The position numbers and the translations under genes are program-made. The notes below the pieces were generated by a model. The model was given only the letters and a program-made list of their open reading frames with translations, was not told where the DNA came from and ran no database searches. DNA of 64,000 nt, from positions 434,001 to 498,000 of the forward strand of contig NZ_JADHDW010000001.1 of the NCBI RefSeq assembly GCF_016820555.1, in the 5' to 3' direction. The stretch is from Bacillus sp. REN10. Its GTDB lineage: Bacteria; Bacillota; Bacilli; Bacillales; Domibacillaceae. Below, piece after piece: positions 54,861-62,808 of this stretch; position 1 is the stretch's first letter; each line of letters opens with the position of its first letter.

Positions 54861-55655
54861 TTGACTCGTCTACAAGGAAAAACGATCGTGATTACAGGCG
54901 CTTCTAGTGGCCTTGGATATGAAATAGCTAAGCTAGCAGCTCAAGAAGGGGCTAAGCTCGTTTTATTAGCGCGCCGTCTCGATCGCTTGCAGCTACTCAA
55001 ACAAAAAATAGAACAGGACTTTGCTCAAAAGGATGTTCTTGTTTATTCGCTAGATGTTAGCAAAAGAACAAATGTTGAAGAAGTCTTTGCTGAGATCTTT
55101 ACTCGTTGTGGTTCTATTGATGTGTTGATCAACAATGCCGGTTTTGGTGTGTTCGATTATGCTCATGAAGCCAAATGGGAAGAGACCGAGGCGATGTTTC
55201 AAGTCAATGTTTTAGGGTTGATTGCTTGTACTCAAGCAGTGATGTCGCATATGCAGGCACGCCGTAGCGGCCATATCATTAATATTGCTTCTCAAGCAGG
55301 GAAGATGGCCACGCCGAAATCGAGTGTATATGCAGCGACAAAACATGCGGTTCTTGGCTACACGAATAGCTTGCGGATGGAACTTGCTCGTGATCATGTA
55401 CATGTCACCGCTGTGAATCCAGGGCCGATTGCGACCGACTTTTTCGCCACAGCTGATCCTTCAGGAGCCTATGTTGCTAATGTAGGCAAGTGGATGCTGC
55501 AGCCGGAAAAAGTAGCCAGGGCGATTATACAAGCCATTGGCACGAATAAAAGGGAAATTAATTTACCGAAGTGGATGAATGCAGGCAGTGTGTTTTATAC
55601 ATTGTTTCCGCGTGTCGTTGAGCGATTAGGGAGAAAAGCTTTTTTTAAAAAGTAG
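54861..55655 (+). CDS. yqjQ: Short-chain dehydrogenase/reductase YqjQ
   Basis: A 264-residue SDR protein with the cofactor motif TGASSGLGYEIA, NNAGFG, and the catalytic Ser in NIASQAG with YAATK. The start is TTG 54861 after AAAGGGGTGGGG. The substrate is unknown. Confidence 0.9.
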   Translation: MTRLQGKTIVITGASSGLGYEIAKLAAQEGAKLVLLARRLDRLQLLKQKIEQDFAQKDVLVYSLDVSKRTNVEEVFAEIFTRCGSIDVLINNAGFGVFDYAHEAKWEETEAMFQVNVLGLIACTQAVMSHMQARRSGHIINIASQAGKMATPKSSVYAATKHAVLGYTNSLRMELARDHVHVTAVNPGPIATDFFATADPSGAYVANVGKWMLQPEKVARAIIQAIGTNKREINLPKWMNAGSVFYTLFPRVVERLGRKAFFKK

Positions 55656-55669
55656 CATGTATTATGAGG

Positions 55670-55719
55670 GACTAGACTTCGTTGCTTGCTCAAGCAGCGA
55701 AGCCTAGTCTTTTCTTTAT
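55670..55719 (+). terminator. Terminator after yqjQ
   Basis: GACTAG-CTTCGTTGCTT pairs with AAGCAGCGAAG-CTAGTC around GCTC, followed by TTTTCTTT. It overlaps the last codons of the convergent YqzH-like gene. Confidence 0.88.
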
Positions 55720-55913
55720 TCATTATTTCCGGTTACGAACGAGTAAATTTCATCTTCAATGACTTCGTAAAGTTCTTCCTCTCCGCCGGAGCAGCGTTGT
55801 TTAATCCGGTGAATAAGGTCGAGCAAAACTTCTTCATCCTCTTGCCAGTCCAATTCATAATCATAGTTGGCCAGGCTTTGTTCGATTCTTTTTTGAATAA
55901 ATATGTGCGGCAA
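55716..55913 (-). CDS. yqzH: YqzH-like small protein
   Basis: A 65-residue acidic helical protein resembling Bacillus YqzH (IFIQKRIEQSL at the start, EELYEVIEDEIYSFVTG at the end). I chose TTG 55913 because GGAGGAG lies 6 nt upstream. An ATG at 55976 would add 21 residues but has no good site. Function unknown. It follows the CDGSH gene on the same strand. Confidence 0.65.
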   Translation of the reverse strand: MPHIFIQKRIEQSLANYDYELDWQEDEEVLLDLIHRIKQRCSGGEEELYEVIEDEIYSFVTGNNE

Positions 55914-55978
55914 TCCGATCTCCTCCAACAGCTCTGTAATTGTGAAGAATGGACAGCCGAGCGACTGTCCGTCCATAA

Positions 55979-56194
55979 TTATTCTTCGTCTAACACTTTC
56001 TCAGCGCGTACGCAGGATTCAAATTTCCCTTTATGTCCCGCGTCACAAAATGGCATGTTTTCGGATAGCCCGCAGCGACATAAAGAAAAGGTTGGTTTTG
56101 TTTCAAATACGTTTCCATCCATATCAACAAGTTCTACATCGCCGGATACTTTGAAAGATCCATTATCCATTACTTTAATTTGTGCTTTTGACAT
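55979..56194 (-). CDS. CDGSH iron-sulfur domain protein
   Basis: A 71-residue protein with the CDGSH-type [2Fe-2S] motif CRCGLSENMPFCDAGH: three Cys and one His with the right spacing. It is probably a small redox or Fe-S transfer protein. An AGGGGG site precedes the ATG. Confidence 0.9.
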   Translation of the reverse strand: MSKAQIKVMDNGSFKVSGDVELVDMDGNVFETKPTFSLCRCGLSENMPFCDAGHKGKFESCVRAEKVLDEE

Positions 56195-56277
56195 GACAAT
56201 TCCCCCTCTTATATGATTGACACAATTTGATCTTATAGAGAAAAGGGGGAAAAAGCAATATAAGGGGAAGATTCGTG

Positions 56278-56336
56278 TTTATCCCGCATTAACGGGCTGT
56301 AAGACCCCCACTAATTGAAGTTTCACTTTATTGCAG
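56278..56336. repeat. Structured dispersed repeat, short copy
   Basis: About 59 bp with the same two ends as the repeat at 43316-43470, lacking its central ~97 bp. The junction lies where the long copy has the direct repeats ACCCCCAC (left) and ACCCCCACTG (right), as expected for deletion between short repeats. Its right end overlaps the hydrolase gene and supplies its TAA stop codon (minus strand, 56330-56328). Confidence 0.8.
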
Positions 56337-57236
56337 ATCGAAATGCTTGAGAAAATGATCCACTACTTGTTCATATTGTTCCGGATTTTCATTAAAGGAT
56401 TGAGCATGTCCGCCATTTGGTGCTAAATACAACTCCTTTGGTCCGTTTTTGCGACGAAAGAGTTCCTTTGTCATATCGGGGAGAATAAATTCATCTTGTT
56501 CACTATGGATGAAAAGAATCGGCTTTTTGATGTTTTCCACCGCTTGCAGAGGAGAGATCTCTGATAAACGAAAACGATCTCGTAAGGCAACCATCCACTC
56601 AGCTAAGTGAATCAGGAAACGAGGAGCCACTTTGATTTCCCGTTTCATTTGATGAATCATTTGCTCTCTAAAATCAGAGAATGGGCAATCAGCAATATAA
56701 AAATCGGCACGGTCCTCCACCGTTCCTGCATATAAAAGCAAAGTAGCGGCTCCCATTGATTCGCCGTGAATTCCAAAAGAAACATGTTCTCCTTCTCGAC
56801 GGATGAGTTCATTGACGACAGCTTGTAAATCATACTTTTCATAATGCCCGTAACTGGTCGTTCCTCCTTCAGATTCCCCGTGGCGGCGATGGTCGTAAAT
56901 AATGGAGTTAAAGCCACGCTTAATAAATATATTCATATATTTAATCGAATTGATTTTGTTTTCTGTGACACCATGACAGAAGATTACATACGGCCGACCG
57001 GGATAAGGAGCCACAAAGACGGCTTTCAGTCGGTAGCCAAAAGGCGATTGAATCCAGACTTCTTCTTTTGGTAGCTGTTCATATGCCTCCATGTCGAGTC
57101 GTTTTGATTCTACTTCTCGTTGATAAATAAGTTGTTCATCTTTTTTTCTCATGTACAGTACCCGGTTAGATACATACAGACCAGTAGCCGCGGTTACTGC
57201 AGCTGTCGTCCCAAGAAAGGTCAGCCACTTTTTCAT
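56328..57236 (-). CDS. yqkD: Alpha/beta hydrolase YqkD
   Basis: A 302-residue alpha/beta hydrolase with an N-terminal membrane anchor (about 4-22). The oxyanion-hole CHGVTENK, the nucleophile elbow GIHGESMGA, the acid in SEQDEF and the His in GGHAQS are all present. The substrate is unknown. The last codons (CAA TAA) come from the end of a dispersed repeat. Confidence 0.9.
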   Translation of the reverse strand: MKKWLTFLGTTAAVTAATGLYVSNRVLYMRKKDEQLIYQREVESKRLDMEAYEQLPKEEVWIQSPFGYRLKAVFVAPYPGRPYVIFCHGVTENKINSIKYMNIFIKRGFNSIIYDHRRHGESEGGTTSYGHYEKYDLQAVVNELIRREGEHVSFGIHGESMGAATLLLYAGTVEDRADFYIADCPFSDFREQMIHQMKREIKVAPRFLIHLAEWMVALRDRFRLSEISPLQAVENIKKPILFIHSEQDEFILPDMTKELFRRKNGPKELYLAPNGGHAQSFNENPEQYEQVVDHFLKHFDLQ

Positions 57237-57362
57237 ACTCTCACCTCAAATTAGTCACATTCTACCTTTAGTCTACCATGTTAAGTGAGAAAGTTCATGT
57301 AGTTCACCTCAAGCTCATTCTAAGGTAAAATATACGATACATATAAGCAGGAAGGGGAAGAA

Positions 57363-57620
57363 ATGATGAAAAAGAAAAAACAGTCAGCGAAACATCAACC
57401 AGCATCCGCTAAGGAAGATCTATTAACTTTAAAAGATACATTAAACGCCGGTGTTCTTGAACAGCTAAAAAGAAAGCAAAAAGAATTAAAAGAACAGGAG
57501 CAACAGCAAATAGATGCAGAAGAAAAGCGCAAGAAAGAGGACAGACGCCAGCGGGAGAAAAACAAAAGTTTTGAAGAATTGTTAAATGAAAGCTCGATGG
57601 ATTGGATGAAATTTAAATAG
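57363..57620 (+). CDS. yqkE: DUF3886 protein YqkE
   Basis: An 85-residue, highly charged, helical protein (about residues 30-70 Lys/Glu/Arg-rich) ending in FEELLNESSMDWMKFK, typical of YqkE. GGAAGGGGAAG lies upstream. Function unknown. Confidence 0.85.
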   Translation: MMKKKKQSAKHQPASAKEDLLTLKDTLNAGVLEQLKRKQKELKEQEQQQIDAEEKRKKEDRRQREKNKSFEELLNESSMDWMKFK

Positions 57621-57624
57621 AAGA

Positions 57625-57668
57625 AAGAGGTGATTCGTAAGTACACACTGGTGAATCACCTCTTTTTC
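57625..57668 (+). terminator. Terminator after yqkE
   Basis: AGAGGTGATTC pairs with GAATCACCTCT, followed by TTTTC. Confidence 0.87.
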
Positions 57669-57671
57669 ATA

Positions 57672-58316
57672 TTAAAAATTAGCATAAACAAAAACCGCCT
57701 CGACAGTAGCGGAAAAGGATAGTTCTCCGGGCTCGATCGGAACGGACTCGGTGCTAGCGGCTAACACCATTTTCTCCATTGGCCTTGGTTGCACATGGGC
57801 GCTTCTTTCTATCAAGTGATGCGGTGTTTCATTTAGTTGAACACGGAGCGTTTTCGCCAGTTCCTTCGCTTTTCCAATGGCATCTAAAGTCGCAAGCTGT
57901 AAGGCTTTACGATAGGCAGCGTGGGGGGTGGACGTCTTGAAGGTAATATCTTCAATGATATTGGCCCCGTTTTCGGTAGCAATGGTTAAAATAGTTCCGA
58001 TTTGATTTAATTGGTTGACTTGCACTTCTAGTAAATGTCGAACCTCATAGCCAGTTAAAATCGATTTTCCTTCCGTATATTGATATACCGGTCTAACGGA
58101 ATATTGCTTTGTCTTAATGTCATTTGAAGGAATCCCGCTTTTATTTAATGCTTGAATGATTTGATGAGAAATAGAGCTGTTTTGTTGTTGCGCCTCGATG
58201 ACCTGTTTCGCTTCGCTCACAACACCGATCGTGATGATGGCTTGATCAGGGGCGGTCGTGACTGTTGCTTTTCCCTCAACGGTCATTGTATGGGCACGAG
58301 ATTCATCATATTTCAT
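57672..58316 (-). CDS. SIMPL domain (DUF541) protein
   Basis: A 214-residue SIMPL-domain protein (VEGKATVTTAPDQAIITIGV, IKTKQYSVRPVYQY, GYEVRHLLEVQV). No signal peptide is seen from the ATG at 58316, which follows GGAGGGAG. Function unknown. It lies 55 nt downstream of the aldo-keto reductase gene on the same strand. Confidence 0.87.
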   Translation of the reverse strand: MKYDESRAHTMTVEGKATVTTAPDQAIITIGVVSEAKQVIEAQQQNSSISHQIIQALNKSGIPSNDIKTKQYSVRPVYQYTEGKSILTGYEVRHLLEVQVNQLNQIGTILTIATENGANIIEDITFKTSTPHAAYRKALQLATLDAIGKAKELAKTLRVQLNETPHHLIERSAHVQPRPMEKMVLAASTESVPIEPGELSFSATVEAVFVYANF

Positions 58317-58371
58317 TATTCTCCCTCCTTCGTTTTTAATATATGTCTTAAAGAAGGGAGTTACTACCTGT

Positions 58372-59292
58372 TTAACGATGCTGGCTGTAATGCGCTTCTT
58401 TTGTGAGTGTTTGCAATAATTCATATTCTTGCTTGGAGAGAGCGGCTTCCTTCACTGCGCGAATATTTTCCTTTAACTGCTGGACAGAGCTTGCCCCCGT
58501 AACAACTGAAGCGACGGCTTCACTTTGTAGAATATAGCGGAGTGCCAGACCGTTTAGCGAGTGGTTGCTTGCTGTTAGCTGTTCTAATTGTTCAAGCAGC
58601 TCTTTTAATTCCTGCGCTGAATAATCAAGATACCCTTGCTCTTTGATTTTCTCCCATTTTTCGCGCCAATGAGTGCTTAATAAGCCTTTAGCGAGCGGAC
58701 CGCGCGCTACGACACTGATGCCGTGCTTTTCAAGTAAAGAAAGGACGTTTTCTTCTGGACGGCGATCAAGTAAGTTGTATTGCATCATGACGCTATCGAT
58801 AGACGAACGCTTCACGAATTCGCGAATCACATTGGGGCGAATCGAGGATATTCCGTAAGCGCGGATCAATCCTTCTTTTTTGAGCTCTTCAAATGCTTCG
58901 ATCGTTTCTTCGATCGGGTCATCGATCGTTCCGCCATGAAGTTGATACAGATCAATATAGTCGAGTTGTAGGCGTTGTAGACTATCTTTGACCGCCTGCT
59001 TTATGTATGCTTTTGATGGATCCCATGACCAGCCATCTTTCCCTTCCTGCCAACGATTCCCGACTTTTGTAGCGATGATTACTTGATCGCGAACCGATTT
59101 TAGCGCATGTCCAACGAGGCGTTCATTGATGCCAAAATCATACAAGTCGGCCGTATCAAAATAGTTAATCCCTTCTTCTAATGCAGCTTCAACAATAGCG
59201 TGTGCTACTTTTTCATCTGTTCCTAGCGACATGCAGCCCAGGGCGAGTTCACTGACTTCTAACGGCGATGTTCCAAGTGGTTGTTTTTTCAT
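58372..59292 (-). CDS. yqkF: Aldo/keto reductase YqkF
   Basis: A 306-residue NADPH-dependent oxidoreductase with a TIM-barrel. The catalytic tetrad is visible: Asp in NYFDTADLYD, Tyr in that segment, Lys in IATKVG and His in YQLHGG. The substrate is unknown. Two minus-strand genes follow each other here. Confidence 0.92.
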   Translation of the reverse strand: MKKQPLGTSPLEVSELALGCMSLGTDEKVAHAIVEAALEEGINYFDTADLYDFGINERLVGHALKSVRDQVIIATKVGNRWQEGKDGWSWDPSKAYIKQAVKDSLQRLQLDYIDLYQLHGGTIDDPIEETIEAFEELKKEGLIRAYGISSIRPNVIREFVKRSSIDSVMMQYNLLDRRPEENVLSLLEKHGISVVARGPLAKGLLSTHWREKWEKIKEQGYLDYSAQELKELLEQLEQLTASNHSLNGLALRYILQSEAVASVVTGASSVQQLKENIRAVKEAALSKQEYELLQTLTKEAHYSQHR

Positions 59293-59402
59293 TTATCTTC
59301 CCTCCTTTCCCTTACTATAACGAAGAAAAGTTCTTCGAGACAAATGTTCTGTCTAGCTATGCTAAAATGAGAGGGAAAAAAGAGAAAAAGGGAGCGATCC
59401 GT

Positions 59403-59954
59403 GTGAAAAACTTTGAAGAAAAGACGATCCATATAGAACAAATTTTTGAAGGAAGAATCATTCGTCTCCAAGTCGATGATATTGTGCTGCCAGATGGGAA
59501 AATGGGTAAAAGGGAAATTATTAAGCATCCTGGCGCTGTCGCGGTGCTGGCTTTAACGGCTGAAGGAAAGATCATTCTTGTAGAGCAGTACCGCAAAGCA
59601 TTGGAACGTTCAATAATAGAAATACCAGCGGGCAAACTAGAAGCGAAAGAAGAGCCGGAAGTATGTGCACGCCGAGAATTAGAAGAGGAAACGGGTTATG
59701 CATGTGAAAGTATGACGCTACTGCAATCATTTTATACTTCTCCGGGTTTTGCTGATGAGTTGGTTCACGTATTTATTGCCAAGGGCTTAGTGAAGAAGGA
59801 GAATGCGCGATCATTGGATGAAGACGAATTTGTGGAAGTGATGGAAGTAACGTTAACAGAAGCCGAGCAGCTCATTAAGGAGCAACGGATTTTTGATGCG
59901 AAAACAGTATATGCTATTCAATATTTACAACTTCAGCAGCAGCTAAATAAATAA
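59403..59954 (+). CDS. nudF: ADP-ribose pyrophosphatase, Nudix family
   Basis: NudF hydrolyses ADP-ribose to AMP and ribose 5-phosphate. The 183-residue protein has the Nudix box GKLEAKEEPEVCARRELEEETGY and the upstream AVAVLALTAEGKIILVEQYRK. GTG 59403 is chosen with GGGAGC about 9 nt upstream; the ORF is open further upstream but would overlap the divergent yqkF. Confidence 0.93.
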   Translation: MKNFEEKTIHIEQIFEGRIIRLQVDDIVLPDGKMGKREIIKHPGAVAVLALTAEGKIILVEQYRKALERSIIEIPAGKLEAKEEPEVCARRELEEETGYACESMTLLQSFYTSPGFADELVHVFIAKGLVKKENARSLDEDEFVEVMEVTLTEAEQLIKEQRIFDAKTVYAIQYLQLQQQLNK

Positions 59955-59975
59955 TCATCGGTTAAACAGACAGAA

Positions 59976-60004
59976 GCATATTAAGCTTTCCTAATACATA
60001 CAGT
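59976..60004 (+). promoter_or_regulatory. Sigma-E promoter of spoIIM
   Basis: GCATATT (59976-59982), a 14-nt spacer and CATACAGT (59997-60004) closely match the sigma-E consensus. Confidence 0.8.
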
Positions 60005-60031
60005 GAACTAATAGTAAAAGGGGGAGCTTAT

Positions 60032-60664
60032 ATGCGGAAAAAGATCTCGTCGATTTTAATTGGTCAACATGTTCAGGCAAATGCCTCCATCTATGTATTT
60101 GTCGCTGTCCTTTTTTTCATGGGAGTTGTCTTTGGGGCTGTGGTGGTCAATAGTCTGTCGCTGAACCAAAAAGAAGATTTAGCCTATTATTTACAGCAAT
60201 TTTTTGGGCAAGTGTCCGACGGTCAAATTGCGGCGTCTCAAGATATATTTTGGCAAAGTTTTGTTCATAATTTAAAGTATTTAGGCTCTATTTGGCTTTT
60301 TGGCATTTCCATTATCGGCTTGCCGCTTATTTTTATTTTTTTATTTATGAAAGGCATTGTTGTTGGCTTTTCGGTAGGATTTCTCGTACAGCAAATGAAT
60401 TGGAAAGGCTTTTTCTTAGCGATGACGACGGTGCTGCCGCAAAACTTAATTATTATTCCCGTCTTTTTGTTTATTACCGCGGTCTCAACCGCTTTTTCCT
60501 TGCAGCTCATTAAAAAGATCTTTATGAAACAAGCTCAGCAGTTTTATATCGGTCCTTTCTTTATGCGGTATGTTCTGTTTTTATTAATAGCTATTGCAGC
60601 AGTAGCGATGGCGGCCGGAATTGAAGCTTATATTTCTCCTTTCTTAATGAAAACAGTAATATAA
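60032..60664 (+). CDS. spoIIM: Stage II sporulation protein M
   Basis: SpoIIM, with SpoIID and SpoIIP, drives engulfment by recruiting peptidoglycan hydrolases to the septum. The 210-residue protein has about five transmembrane helices and the conserved FMKGIVVGFSVGF and LPQNLIIIPVF segments. A sigma-E promoter lies just upstream. The ORF is intact. Confidence 0.94.
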   Translation: MRKKISSILIGQHVQANASIYVFVAVLFFMGVVFGAVVVNSLSLNQKEDLAYYLQQFFGQVSDGQIAASQDIFWQSFVHNLKYLGSIWLFGISIIGLPLIFIFLFMKGIVVGFSVGFLVQQMNWKGFFLAMTTVLPQNLIIIPVFLFITAVSTAFSLQLIKKIFMKQAQQFYIGPFFMRYVLFLLIAIAAVAMAAGIEAYISPFLMKTVI

Positions 60665-60676
60665 TAATCATTCTCA
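60662..60676. promoter_or_regulatory. Candidate Fur box
   Basis: TAATAATCATTCTCA matches the 7-1-7 Fur box TGATAATNATTATCA at 13 of 15 positions (counting N). It starts in the spoIIM stop codon and lies about 40 nt upstream of the fur -35. Confidence 0.45.
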
Positions 60677-60717
60677 GTAAAAAATAATTATTAGAAGAAT
60701 ATTGTAATGATTTTATT

Positions 60718-60745
60718 TTGCAACTTCCCTCCAATTTGTTATAAT
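60718..60745 (+). promoter_or_regulatory. Sigma-A promoter of fur
   Basis: TTGCAA (60718-60723), a 16-nt spacer and perfect TATAAT (60740-60745), 33 nt before the start codon. Confidence 0.7.
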
Positions 60746-60778
60746 AAAGCATACATCAGCGTGGGAGGGGACTAATTG

Positions 60779-61258
60779 ATGGAAAGTCGGATAGAAAGAA
60801 TTAAGAAACAGTTGCATTCCGCGAGTTATAAATTAACTCCTCAGCGCGAAGCTACTGTAAGGGTGCTGCTTGAGCATGAAGAAGATCATTTAAGCGCAGA
60901 AGATGTATACCTCCTAGTGAAAGAAAAAGCACCTGAAATTGGATTGGCTACCGTCTATCGAACGTTGGAATTACTGAATGAATTGAAAGTAGTGGATAAG
61001 ATAAATTTTGGGGATGGTGTTTCCCGTTATGATTTGCGTCAAGAAGGCGCGGCTCATTTTCATCATCATCTTGTCTGCATTGAATGTGGCGCAGTTGATG
61101 AAATTCAGGAAGACCTTCTCGAAGACGTAGAGGTCATTGTGGAACGGGATTGGAAATTCAAAGTGAAAGATCACCGTTTAACATTTCACGGGATTTGCTG
61201 GCGTTGTCAAGAAAAAGCCGAACAACAAGGCGAAAATGAGAAGCAGCATGTAGACTAA
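60779..61258 (+). CDS. fur: Ferric uptake regulator Fur
   Basis: A 159-residue Fur-family repressor: N-terminal winged helix (KLTPQREATVRVLLEHEEDHLSAEDVY, GLATVYRTLELL) and C-terminal metal and dimerisation domain with HFHHHLVCIECG and the second Cys pair CWRC. Position next to xerD and spoIIM matches B. subtilis fur rather than perR or zur. The ATG at 60779 follows GGGAGGGG. Confidence 0.93.
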   Translation: MESRIERIKKQLHSASYKLTPQREATVRVLLEHEEDHLSAEDVYLLVKEKAPEIGLATVYRTLELLNELKVVDKINFGDGVSRYDLRQEGAAHFHHHLVCIECGAVDEIQEDLLEDVEVIVERDWKFKVKDHRLTFHGICWRCQEKAEQQGENEKQHVD

Positions 61259-61263
61259 TAAAG

Positions 61264-61375
61264 GGCTGTCCTAAAAAGAGGAGCAAACGCCTTCGCGATT
61301 ACAGGTTGTATCGATGGAAGCATCCGATATGAATACCTCAGTGAAGAAGCGATGCGCTTGAAGGACAGTCTTTTT
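61264..61375 (+). terminator. Long hairpin after fur
   Basis: GGCTGTCCT pairs with AGGACAGTC across about 88 nt, followed by TTTTT. The long loop contains a small AAGCG-ATG-CGCTT hairpin. It can act as the fur terminator, but the loop is unusually large. Confidence 0.55.
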
Positions 61376-61488
61376 ATATTGATTTTGTTCTTCATGATTT
61401 TTTGTTCATTCGTTCTAACCTTCTGCTGAACTAGCATAAGCTGTATAAATAAATAAACTAGCAGGAGGGGAGTAGAATACGTGAATGG

Positions 61489-61704
61489 ATGAGGACGATA
61501 CAGCGAGCGAGTGGAATCTTTTTTTTATTTACTAGTTTAACGCTCTTGTTTTATATTGGGATTGTTTGGTTTCAAAACGAATATGAAAAAAAGCATCGGT
61601 ATGATGAGCCGGAGGGAGCGGCGCTGAAAGTAGCTGTTTCTTTAGATGAGTTAGATGTTCATTGGCTTGAGCGGCTGTTGCTTTTTTATTTAGATGGGGA
61701 GTAA
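61489..61704 (+). CDS. yqzK: DUF4227 membrane protein YqzK
   Basis: A 71-residue protein with one transmembrane helix (about 10-27) and an acidic C-terminus, matching the YqzK family found before xerD in bacilli. GGAGGGGAG lies rather far (about 15 nt) upstream of the ATG. It ends 4 nt before xerD. Function unknown. Confidence 0.8.
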   Translation: MRTIQRASGIFFLFTSLTLLFYIGIVWFQNEYEKKHRYDEPEGAALKVAVSLDELDVHWLERLLLFYLDGE

Positions 61705-61708
61705 TGCA

Positions 61709-62602
61709 ATGAAGGATCAATTACAAGATTTCATTCATTATATGGTCGTAGAGAAGGGGCTAGCTAAAAATACAATTTCCGCTTATGAGCGTGATTTAAA
61801 GCATTATTTACTGTATTTAGAGAAGGTGGAGCAAGTAGCTTCATTAAATGACGTCACGCGTGTTCATATTGTGCAGTTTTTAAACGAGTTGAAAACAGAA
61901 GGAAAGTCATCGAAAACGATCGCACGCCATGTAGCATCTATTCGATCTTTTCATCAATTTCTTCTGCGTGAAAAAGCAGTCGAACAAGACCCTTCTGTTC
62001 ATATTGAAACACCGCAAATAGAGAAGAAATTACCGCAAGTACTCAGCTTGTCTGAAGTGGAAGCGTTAATGGAAGCGCCGGATATATCCACACCGTTCGG
62101 ATTGCGCGATCAGGCGATGCTTGAGCTATTGTATGCAACAGGTATTCGGGTCAGTGAGTTAACTTCATTAAATTTAGAAGATATCCACTTAACGATGGGG
62201 TTTGTTCGTTGTTTTGGTAAAGGGAATAAAGAACGAATTATACCAATTGGTAAGACAGCCATCGGTGTGTTAGAGGCGTATCTTGAAAACGGAAGGCCGA
62301 AATTGCAATCTGCCAAACATACGACCGAAGCGTTATTTTTAAATCATCATGGCAAGCGTTTAACACGTCAAGGATTTTGGAAGATTTTAAAGACCTTGAC
62401 TCAAAAATCGAATATCCAAAAAGACTTGACGCCGCATACATTGCGCCATTCTTTCGCTACTCATTTATTGGAGAATGGGGCGGATTTGCGAGCGGTTCAG
62501 GAAATGCTTGGCCATGCCGATATTTCAACGACACAAATTTACACACATGTGACGAAAACTCGAATGAAAGATGTGTATACACAATTTCATCCGAGGGCCT
62601 AG
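61709..62602 (+). CDS. xerD: Site-specific tyrosine recombinase XerD
   Basis: XerD with its partner resolves chromosome dimers at dif. The 297-residue protein has the N-terminal SAM-like DNA-binding domain ([18 protein letters not shown]) and the catalytic domain with Arg in ATGIRVSEL, Lys in [17 protein letters not shown], and [14 protein letters not shown] with the nucleophile Tyr. The ATG at 61709 is 6 nt after GGGGAG. Confidence 0.96.
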   Translation: MKDQLQDFIHYMVVEKGLAKNTISAYERDLKHYLLYLEKVEQVASLNDVTRVHIVQFLNELKTEGKSSKTIARHVASIRSFHQFLLREKAVEQDPSVHIETPQIEKKLPQVLSLSEVEALMEAPDISTPFGLRDQAMLELLYATGIRVSELTSLNLEDIHLTMGFVRCFGKGNKERIIPIGKTAIGVLEAYLENGRPKLQSAKHTTEALFLNHHGKRLTRQGFWKILKTLTQKSNIQKDLTPHTLRHSFATHLLENGADLRAVQEMLGHADISTTQIYTHVTKTRMKDVYTQFHPRA

Positions 62603-62620
62603 CAAAGTCATATAAAATAG

Positions 62621-62674
62621 AGGAAAAGGTTGTCCTGTATCAAGAAATAATTTGATTGGACAGCCTTTTCCTTT
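62621..62674 (+). terminator. Terminator after xerD
   Basis: GAGGAAAAGG-TGTCC pairs with GGACA-CCTTTTCC, followed by TTTT. Confidence 0.82.
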
Positions 62675-62677
62675 TGC

Positions 62678-62707
62678 TTGTACAAAAGCGGTTCCATCAG
62701 GTAAAAT
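62678..62707 (+). promoter_or_regulatory. deoB promoter with cre-like site in the spacer
   Basis: TTGTAC (62678-62683), an 18-nt spacer and TAAAAT (62702-62707). A 13/15 match to the cre consensus (62682-62696) lies between the two elements, consistent with carbon control known for B. subtilis drm. Confidence 0.45.
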
Positions 62708-62723
62708 AAAAGCATAGAAGGTT

Positions 62724-62737
62724 GTCAGACTTCTGAC
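62724..62737. promoter_or_regulatory. Operator-like palindrome upstream of deoB
   Basis: GTCAGA-CT-TCTGAC, perfect 6-bp arms with a 2-nt centre, just downstream of the proposed transcription start. Confidence 0.45.
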
Positions 62738-62808
62738 GATTTAACATAGGATTATTCGAATAGAATTAGGGTAATATGTTCAATAAGAGAGAAAAAGGAG
62801 GAAGTAAA

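Noticed and set aside
55686-56216. A 176-codon plus-strand ORF.
   Set aside because: It is antisense to the CDGSH and YqzH-like genes, which have clear motifs and ribosome binding sites.
59337-59350. LexA box-like sequence upstream of nudF.
   Set aside because: Only the central ACAAATGTTC agrees with the Bacillus LexA consensus; the outer bases do not, and nudF is not a known SOS gene.
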